Origin: Pohlia nutans
Taxonomy: Eukaryota > Streptophyta > Bryopsida > Bryales > Mniaceae
Direction: 5' to 3'
Assembly: GCA_022496805.1 (NCBI GenBank)
Contig: CM040093.1
Location: forward strand, 1,118,501 to 1,182,500
DNA length: 64,000 nt
Positions within the stretch are counted from its first letter, which is position 1. Every line of letters begins with the position of its first letter. The notes beneath the pieces were generated by a model. It ran no database searches. It saw only the letters and a program-made list of their open reading frames with translations, and was not told the origin of the DNA. Made by a program: the position numbers and the translations under genes. Shown here piece by piece: positions 55,627 through 64,000 of this stretch.

Positions 55627-56854
55627 CGTATGTTTCTCACATGCTCACCCCATTCCCACAACCACACCAAGTATTAATAATTCTCAACACCACAACACCG
55701 TGCAAACTCGGGGAAGTCACTCTTTGTATCCTTTGAGTATATCGTGTGAACAAAGGGTATTTAAAAGTACCCTAAAAAATTAAAAAAAAATTCTTACTAT
55801 AGTTAGTAATATTTCAAAAATATACTCATAGTTATTTTCTTGTAATTACGAAATATTTGGAAGTGACCTCCCCGAGCGTGCAAAACAAAATAAAACATAC
55901 ATCCTCTTCATGTGTACATGATAATCCAACTACCATGGCATGAAGTAATGATTAATAGGTTAAGATTACATTTTAGCGTGTGACAATGTTCACGGCAAAC
56001 GGACCATGACATATAATTGCCAATGAATCATACATTTTGTTAAGGGTTTGAATTGTTTGGGTAACAATTACTCTTCACCCAATCTCCTACGCGTACACAA
56101 ATTTTATGCTTCTACGGGGTGGTGTTTTTGTGCTAAACAATTATCAAGAACTGAAGAGTATGTCTTGTGTTTCTAGAATGTGCGTCTGCCAATTGCTATT
56201 TTCAATTTTTTCCCTATATTCTTGAGTTCGCTTCAATCCCCTACTCGACTTTGCATGCACAATCCATTTGTCATGTCATGAGACATGTCGAGTGAACTCA
56301 TGATGATGACTCGGTGTCAGATACACACCTATTCAGCTTCCGCCGTCTATGCAATTTGCCATCGGCAGAAATTTGAAGAACACGCTGCAAGTTGCATAAA
56401 ATTTGATCCATGTCAAGTTCCTACATCACATTACAGTTTAGGGAAAAATTGAACATAGTAAGATGTAAATGATGAAACTCTGCCACAATACGCTTACCTT
56501 GCGAAGACGGTATTCATCGACACATAGTCTATTCTCCTGAAAATTTCCAAACCGGGTACGTTATCAAAACTTGGTATTGCCACACATTTACAATTAATGT
56601 TTATGTTCACCGAGTCCTCTAGCGGTCGTCTAATAATTTGTATGAAATCAATTTTCTGATGGGCGCTTCCTTCCACCTGTGCTAATGAAAAAATAAATAA
56701 AATTCTAGTGCCACGCTAGATTATGGTGGAAGGCGCCTAGTGAATACTTATATATCTACAACTGAAGTCTTCGTGGTGCCCGAATCTTCAACTTGATGCG
56801 CCCTACGAAGAAACTCAATTTTCCTGTACAGACCGGGCACAATTTCATTCAAAA
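55627..56854 (-). repeat. Inverted copy of 44335-45562
   Basis: 1228 bp, coordinates pair with a constant sum of 101189 and I saw no differences in the parts compared, so the copying is recent. A 14-bp-arm hairpin (AACATACGARCCAC) sits at its left edge, about 55606-55637. The copied segment lacks the PDR exon sequence that flanks the CACTA copy. Confidence 0.92.
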
Positions 56855-57482
56855 CTGACGCTCGAATCCACTAATCACAAATAGCTTCAATGCAATAATA
56901 CGACAGAAAAGGACGACACTTCTATGTGAGCGTAGAGCGGAGAGCGCAAATTTGGAGAGCGTAGAGCGGGCAGAAATTAAAAATAGTAATATTTTTACTA
57001 TTTTTATAACTTATTTTTGAAAGATTCGAATATTCCAAAGAGTATTTGATATTCCTGCTAATAATAGTATTTTTTTGACCCATTACCGTGGAAATGAGGG
57101 CCATGAAAAACAATCACTTTTTTTTTGGTACACTTTTGATTGTTTTTAATTACTTAAAATAGACACAGAAATAGATAATTGAGAAATAGAGGTTCTGTAT
57201 AAAACCAAAGCAAATGAAGAGGTCAATAAAGGTTTCAATGAGTGAACAAGATTGATGCCATTGAAGACTAAGTGAACAGAAGGACAAGGCATAAGGGACA
57301 AAGCACGTAGTTGTGGCATTCTTATCTCATCAATTTTGTCTTTGTTCTAGCTACTTGTTGATTTGATTCCTACAACTTGGACTATAACAATAATTCATTG
57401 TGGTGGACGAAGTTGTCGGGACTCAATATATAAGGACGTCCCTAAACTCAAACACAACAAGAATGAAGACGAGTAGTGTACG

Positions 57483-58034
57483 ATGGAAGAGGAGAGATAC
57501 ATGTTTGACGGCCTAGGACGGAATGAGGAGATAGTAAGTTTAGAAGATCCCCACATTCCATTTAATCCATCGCCGGAACGTGAGAGGAATGAGAAAAGTG
57601 CTGAAGAGCGATATCGTTATGAGTATGTGATGACACCCTTCTCACAGTCCACGCAAGCTTGGAAGTGGAGGGTGGAGGAGGAGGAGCGGCAACAATATAC
57701 GGACAAATTGAAGAGGGAAGATGTAGTGGAAAGAGAAGAAGATGCGGTGGAGGAAAGAGAAGAGGTGGAGGATAGAGAAGAGGTGGAGGATGAGGACAAC
57801 ACGGTTGACGAGGAAGAGGAGGTCAATGAGGCAGTGGATTCTTCAAAGCCGTTGTCATTTTGTGGGAGCATGCGAGGGTTATCACCACATCCTTTGCCGT
57901 TGAGAGAACGGATGAAGGACCGAACCATTAGCTATGTAGATTTACTTCGACCCAATCCAGTAAGCCCGCCTAGATCGAATGAGGAACATGCAGGAAGAGC
58001 TTCAAGGAGTTGGGCACGTCGGAGGCGTAGTTAA
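57483..58034 (+). CDS. Acidic protein, 183 aa, right copy
   Basis: Intact frame from ATG 57483 to stop 58032-58034, with the same protein as 18417-18968. TATATAAGGACG lies about 55 bp upstream. Features as in the left copy: acidic E/V/D repeat, then a basic tail. Confidence 0.5.
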   Translation: MEEERYMFDGLGRNEEIVSLEDPHIPFNPSPERERNEKSAEERYRYEYVMTPFSQSTQAWKWRVEEEERQQYTDKLKREDVVEREEDAVEEREEVEDREEVEDEDNTVDEEEEVNEAVDSSKPLSFCGSMRGLSPHPLPLRERMKDRTISYVDLLRPNPVSPPRSNEEHAGRASRSWARRRRS

Positions 58035-58251
58035 AAAGTGAGAAGTCTAGAGTTGAACGGTGTGAAAGACATGCAAAAATTATTGTACTGCAATGATTGG
58101 ACAAGAATAAAGATCATTGAATATGGTTTGTACTTTTCGTAGAGTGGAGAAGTACATATTTGTAGTTCTTTGAGTGATAGAGCAAGTACACACGCGGTCA
58201 ACAAACGACCACGTCCATTAGGGACGAAGTATTCCTAAGTCGGGTACAAAT

Positions 58252-58972
58252 CTAGGTGGTAGAATGTGTCAAGAGGCCACCTTCGAGGATGAGCTTGACC
58301 TTGTTGAAACTAAAGGTTGGGGCGTGTATGAACATGTTAACTTTGGGATCTAAGTTAGAAACCTTGACGAATATATAGTAGAAGTGCTTACAATTCAGAC
58401 AGGAATTGCGCCTGCTCCCAAACTTGATAATCATATCTTTGAAGGCCGCGCAAGTACACTCCAAGTGAGAGCTCACCGTCACTTGGTAAACGGCATCCGT
58501 AGGAGGAGGTTTGGACTGCAACATCATAACACAGTTGAACCCCGGGTGGGGGATCATAGTCAACTTCAAAATGGTTCCGTGCATGGCTCGAGCGGATCCA
58601 ACATTCTCCCTGCGTTCTGTCGAGGGCCCAATGCCGGAGCGACGAGTAGCCTTGGATTTCCTTCTGGAAGGAATGTAGTCGGGGTTGTAGGGGAATTCCA
58701 ACCCTTGACAAGTCGAGTGGGGGAGCAGAGTTCTTGAAGAATCGAGTCGGAGTGACGCGCTCCTTAGAGGAGAGTTGGAATCCTACATTCTCAAGGGCCA
58801 CGATCTCCGGGCAAGTGAGTTTAGTAGCAAGCATAACATGCCACACGGGAGGAATTGGGAACTTGCCTTGGGTGTCTGAAAATGGGATGACCCACTTGCG
58901 ACGGAAGCCCTTTACACAACGCTCGATGTCGTCCACACAGAAGAAGAACTTTATAGGTTTCTGTTTTTGCAT
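58252..58972 (-). pseudogene. SWIM zinc-finger protein, right copy
   Basis: The SWIM frame 58701-58252 is 149 codons open from MEFPYNPDYIPSRRKSKATR to the stop and includes ECTCAAFK ... CLNCKHFYYIF. The upstream part (58972 to about 58735, MQKQKPIKFFFCVDDI and onward) is in another frame, as in the left copy, so a shared frameshift or intron lies near 58710. The longer open SWIM frame here suggests this copy is closer to the ancestral state. Confidence 0.5.
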
Positions 58973-59559
58973 TGTGTAAAAATCCCAAACTCCAGAGTAA
59001 GCCGGGCAAGCAACACTCCGATTGTTGGTGACGAGCTTCGCAGTGCATTTCTTTTAAGTACCCGTATGCATGGTCCAACAAGACTTGCTAGAATTGTAAG
59101 GGACAAGCTATATGCCAAACCAACTCATTAACCTTGGTTTCTTGAACGGCGATGACTCGACGAAAATCGAGCCCGGACGGTGGAGGCTCTTAAACTTCTT
59201 GCACGTCTAGAGAAGACTCTTCAACAATTGTACGTAGAATTACGGGATTAGATGTAGGAGTCTCATACCGAGACGGGGGCGAGAGAACTTGACAGTGTCG
59301 GGGCGGTGTGTTTCATCATCTGCACCAATGGGAGTATCAGGCCTACGCTTCTGCAATCCAAACACCTCAGCGCCCTCGAGGTGTGGATTTTGACTGCAGA
59401 ACTCCTCGCCTCCGGGCATATCCAATAAGACCTTCTACATCACAGCAGGATCATCAGTACGCTTGGCACGTCGTTGGGCGGTACAGAGTTTCAATTCCTC
59501 CTTGCACTAGTGGAAAACATGGTGGAAAAAACACCGCAGCCAAAATGGGCTGCGGTTCA

Positions 59560-62500
59560 TTTCACCGCCATGATCTCTATTCGCTTAGCGAGTACAGATT
59601 TTTCTTTTTCGATTTACGAATCCAATTTTAATCATTTAGGGGCCTGTAATATACCATTGAAAAGGTATTTTCAAGACCTTTCCAATGGTATATTACACGC
59701 CTTGAAATTCCAAAATTGCACTCGCAAATTCAAAAAAACAAAACCACAGTGGCCAATCCCACGGATCCGTGGGATTAGCCACCATAAAGTTTATCGCAAC
59801 ATAAAACCCAAAGTGATTCTTCTGACCACCCTGATCTGTAGTCGCTTAGCGATTACAGATTTTTCTTTTCTGATTTACGAATCCAATTTTAATCCTTTAG
59901 GGGCGTGTAATATACCATTGGAAAGGTATTTTCAAGACCTTTCCAACGGTATATTATAGGCCTTGAAATTCCAAAAATTACACTCGCAAATTCAAAAAAA
60001 TTAAACCACAGTGGCCAATCCCACGGATCCGTGGGATTAGCCACCATAGAGTTTTTCGCAACATAAAACGCAAAGTGGTTCTTCTGACCACCCTGATCTA
60101 TGGTCGCTTAGCGACTACACATTTTTCTTTTCTGAGTTACGAATCCAATTTTAATCCTTTAGGGGCGTGTAATATACCATTGGAAAGGTATGTTCAAGAC
60201 CTTTCCAATGGTATATTACACGCCTTGAAATTCCAAAATTGCACTCGCAAATTCAAAAAAACAAAACCAGAGCGGCCTATCCCACAGATCCGTGGGATGG
60301 GCCACCATAAAGTTTTTCGCAACATAAAACGCAAAGTGGTTCTTTTGAGCACCCTGATCTCTAGTCGCTTAGCCACTACAGATTTTTCTTTTCTGATTTA
60401 CGAATCCAATTTTAATCTTTTAGGGGCGTGTAATATACCATTGCAAAGGTATTTTCAAGACCTTTCCAACGGTATATTACACGCCATGAAATTTCAAAAA
60501 TAGCACTCGCAAATTCAAAAAAACAAAACCAGAGCGGCCTATCCCACGGATCCGTGGGATTGGCCACCATAAAGTTTTTCGCAACATAAAACGCAAAGTG
60601 TTTCTTCTGACCACCCTGATCTCTAGTCGCATAGCGACTATAGATTTCTCTTTTCTGATTTACGAATCCAATTTTAATCTTTTAGGGGCGTGTAATATAC
60701 CATTCGAAAGGTATTTTCAAAACCTTACCAACGGTATATTATAGGCGTTGAAATTCCAAAAATTACACTCGCAAATTCAAAAAAACAAAACCAGAGTGGC
60801 CAATCCCACGGATCCGTGGGATTAGCCACCGTAGTCTTTGTCAACACAAAACTCTATGGTGTGCAATCCCACGGATCCGTGGGATTAGCGACCATAATCT
60901 TTCTCAACATAGAATTCCATAGTGTCGAATCCCACGGATCCGTGGGATTAGTCACCATAGTCTTTCTTAACACAAAACTCTATCGTGTGGAATCCCATGG
61001 ATCTGTGGGATTAGCCACCATATAGTTTTTCGCAACATAAAACCCAAACTAGTTCTTCTGACCACCCTGATCTGTAGTCGCTTAGCAATTACAGATTTTT
61101 CTTTTTTCATTTACGTATCCAATTTTCATCTTTTAGGGGCGTGTAATATACCATTGGATAGGTATTTTCAAGACCTTTCCAATGGTATATTACACGCCTT
61201 GAAATTCCAAAAATTGCACTCGCAAATTCAAAAAAAACAAAACCACAGTGGCCAATCCCACGGATCCGTGGGATTAGCCACCCTAGAGTTTTTCGCAACA
61301 TAAAACCCAAAGTGGTTCTTCTGACCACCCTAATCTATAGTCGCGTAGCAATTACTGATTTTTCTTTTCTCATTTACGAATCCAATTTTAATTCTTCAGG
61401 AGCGTGTAATATACCATTCGAAAGGTAATTTCAAGACCTTTCCAACGGTATATTACAAGCCTTGAAATTCGAAAAATTGCACTCACAAATTCAAAAAAAT
61501 AAAACCACAATGGCCAATCCCACGGATCCGAGGGATTAGTCACCATTAAGTTTTTCGAAACATAAAACCAAAAGTGGTTCGTCTGACCACCTTGATCTAT
61601 GGTCATCTAACGACTACAGATTTTTCTTTTCTGATTTACGAATCCAATTTTAATCTTTTAGGGGCGTGTAATATACCATTGGAAAGGTATTTTCAAGACC
61701 TTTCCAATGGTATATTACAGGCCTTGAAATTCCAAAAATTGCACTCGCAAATTCAAAAAAAACAAAACCACAGTGGCCAATCCCACGGATCCGTGGGATT
61801 AGCCACCATAGAGTTTTTCGCAACATAAAACCCAAAGTGGTTCTTCTGACCACCCTGATTTGTAGTCGCTTAGCGATTACAGATTTTTCTTTTATGATTT
61901 ACGAATCCAATTTTAATCCTTTAGGGGCGTGTAATATACCATTTGAAAGGTATTTTCAAGACCTTTCCAATGGTATATTACACGCCTTGAAATTTCAAAA
62001 ACTACACTCGCAAATTCAAAAAAACAAAACGAGAGCGGCCTATCCCACGGATCCGTGGGATTGGCCACCATAAAGTTTTTCGCAACATAAAACGCAAAGT
62101 GGTTCTTCTGACCACCCTGATCTCTAGTCGCTTAGCGACTACAGATTTTTCTTTTCTGATTTACGAATCCAATTTTAATCCTTTAGGGGCGTGTAATATA
62201 CCATTGGAAAGGTATTTTCAAGACCTTTCCAATGGTTTATTACACGCCTTGAAATTCCAAAAATTGCACTCGCAAATTCAAAAAAACAAAACCACAGTGG
62301 CCAATCTCACGGATCCGTGGGATTAGCCACCATACAGTTTTTCGCAACATAAAACCCAAAGTGATTCTTCTGACCACCCTGATCTGTAGTTGCTTAGCGA
62401 TTGCAGATTTTTCATTTCTGATTTACGAATTCAGTTTTAATCCTTTAGGGGCGTGTAATTTACCATTGGAAAGGTATTTTCAAGACCTTTCCAAAGGTAT

Positions 62501-64000
62501 ATTACATGCCTTGAAATTCCAAAAATTGCACTCGCAAATTCAAAAAAAACAAAACCACAGTGGCCAATCCCACGGATCCGTGGGATTAGCCACCCTAGAG
62601 TTTTTCGCAACATAAAACCCAAAGTGGTTCTTCTGACCACCCTAATCTATAGTCGCGTAGCAATTACTGATTTTTCTTTTCTCATTTACGAATCCAATTT
62701 TAATTCTTCAGGAGCGTGTAATATACCATTCGAAAGGTAATTTCAAGACCTTTCCAACGGTATATTACAAGCCTTGAAATTCGAAAAATTGCACTCACAA
62801 ATTCAAAAAAATAAAACCACAATGGCCAATCCCACGGATCCGAGGGATTAGTCACCATTAAGTTTTTCGAAACATAAAACCAAAAGTGGTTCGTCTGACC
62901 ACCTTGATCTATGGTCATCTAACGACTACAGATTTTTCTTTTCTGATTTACGAATCCAATTTTAATCTTTTAGGGGCGTGTAATATACCATTGGAAAGGT
63001 ATTTTCAAGACCTTTCCAATGGTATATTACAGGCCTTGAAATTCCAAAAATTGCACTCGCAAATTCAAAAAAAACAAAACCACAGTGGCCAATCCCACGG
63101 ATCCGTGGGATTAGCCACCATAGAGTTTTTCGCAACATAAAACCCAAAGTGGTTCTTCTGACCACCCTGATTTGTAGTCGCTTAGCGATTACAGATTTTT
63201 CTTTTATGATTTACGAATCCAATTTTAATCCTTTAGGGGCGTGTAATATACCATTTGAAAGGTATTTTCAAGACCTTTCCAATGGTATATTACACGCCTT
63301 GAAATTTCAAAAACTACACTCGCAAATTCAAAAAAACAAAACGAGAGCGGCCTATCCCACGGATCCGTGGGATTGGCCACCATAAAGTTTTTCGCAACAT
63401 AAAACGCAAAGTGGTTCTTCTGACCACCCTGATCTCTAGTCGCTTAGCGACTACAGATTTTTCTTTTCTGATTTACGAATCCAATTTTAATCCTTTAGGG
63501 GCGTGTAATATACCATTGGAAAGGTATTTTCAAGACCTTTCCAATGGTTTATTACACGCCTTGAAATTCCAAAAATTGCACTCGCAAATTCAAAAAAACA
63601 AAACCACAGTGGCCAATCTCACGGATCCGTGGGATTAGCCACCATACAGTTTTTCGCAACATAAAACCCAAAGTGATTCTTCTGACCACCCTGATCTGTA
63701 GTTGCTTAGCGATTGCAGATTTTTCATTTCTGATTTACGAATTCAGTTTTAATCCTTTAGGGGCGTGTAATTTACCATTGGAAAGGTATTTTCAAGACCT
63801 TTCCAAAGGTATATTACATGCCTTGAAATTCCAAAAATTGCACTCGCAAATTCAAAAAAAACAAAACCACAATGGCCAATCCCACGGATCCGTGGGATTA
63901 GCCACCATAAAGTTTTTCGCAACATAGAACCCAAAGTGGTTCTTCTGACCACCCTGATCTATAGCCTCTTAGCGACTACCGATTTTTCTTTTTCTGATTT
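59560..64000 (+). repeat. Dyad satellite, right array, 262-bp monomer with three palindromes
   Basis: Palindromes with core CCCACGGATCCGTGGG (a few mutated) start at about 59755, 60017, 60278, 60540, 60802, 60865, 60928, 60991, 61254, 61516, 61779, 62041, 62303, 62566, 62828, 63091, 63353, 63615 and 63878. Apart from a run of 63-bp steps (60802-60991) the period is about 262 bp. Each full monomer also has CTGTAGTCGCTTAGCGACTA.. and a hairpin with about 26-bp arms (GTGTAATATACCATTGGAAA and its inverse, loop about 9 nt). The array leaves the window at its right end. Frames crossing it are artefacts. Confidence 0.95.
61388..63952 (+). repeat. 1312-bp higher-order repeat (five monomers)
   Basis: Sequence from about 61254 recurs 1312 bp downstream with almost no differences (for example 61574 and 62886, 61837 and 63149, 62361 and 63673). 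Monomers inside the unit differ more from each other, which is the mark of a higher-order repeat. Confidence 0.9.

Larger units (their letters stand above)
56911..59543. repeat. Right arm of the large inverted duplication (SWIM/acidic unit)
   Basis: Inverse of 16906-19554. Only 56 bp separate it from the inverted copy of CACTA-derived DNA at 55627-56854. Differences from the left arm are scattered substitutions and one small indel, increasing toward the satellite side. Confidence 0.9.

Noticed and set aside
59560..64000. Repeated 67-84 codon frames in the right satellite
   Set aside because: They recur with the satellite period on both strands and have no domain; by-products of the repeat.

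Overview
The window looks like repeat-rich, heterochromatin-like nuclear DNA from a land plant. The evidence is spliced GT..AG genes, a complete CACTA (En/Spm) DNA transposon, an Athila/Tat-like Ty3 retrotransposon with a tRNA-Asp-type primer site, and exon fragments of plant genes (class II DAHP synthase, PDR-type ABCG transporter, tubulin-folding cofactor D, TGD3-like ABC ATPase). I cannot place the lineage from sequence alone. I see no intact ordinary host gene; nearly everything is mobile, duplicated or broken.

Layout. 1-2990 is an AT-rich tandem array. 3.0-10.05 kb holds a degraded multi-exon gene with a ParB-like motif and an acidic, coiled-coil C-terminal part; six copies of a ~22-bp palindrome lie in its flank, introns and reading frame. 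10.2-12.5 kb holds a diverged relative of the SWIM/acidic unit seen later. 12.5-14.65 kb carries pairs of a second palindrome (core CCCACGGATCCGTGGG) around a TGD3-like exon. 15.58-16.9 kb is a satellite containing that same palindrome, and 16.9-19.55 kb is a unit with a SWIM zinc-finger reading frame and an opposed acidic reading frame. 19.6-24.5 kb is a mosaic with a third palindrome family and a DAHP synthase pseudogene.

24.5-32.6 kb holds a retroelement-type accessory reading frame and a decayed Ty3 element on the minus strand (LTRs 26207-26451 and 32392-32625). 32.7-54.7 kb is another LTR-retroelement-like reading frame, split at 33641/52560 by an 18,918-bp CACTA transposon with a 28-bp terminal inverted repeat and a CAC target duplication. 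The CACTA has two divergent genes that read through intact with conventional splicing: a TNP2-type transposase (minus, four exons, ~1129 aa) and a TnpA-like protein (plus, eight exons, ~918 aa, with a tandemly duplicated exon). It carries fragments of cellular genes between the two genes and in tnpA intron 1.

54.2-55.6 kb has the retroelement's 3' LTR and a tRNA-derived SINE-like stretch. From 55.63 kb onward the window is built of inverted copies of earlier DNA: 55627-56854 mirrors 44335-45562 (inside the CACTA), and 56911-59.5 kb mirrors 16.9-19554. It then runs into a long 262-bp satellite (59.6-64.0 kb), each monomer of which carries three dyad symmetries and which shows a 1312-bp higher-order repeat.

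The strongest leads for something undescribed are the interspersed short palindromes (three unrelated sequences, one of them in reading frame like bacterial palindromic elements), the three-dyad satellite, and the autonomous gene-carrying CACTA with exon duplication.
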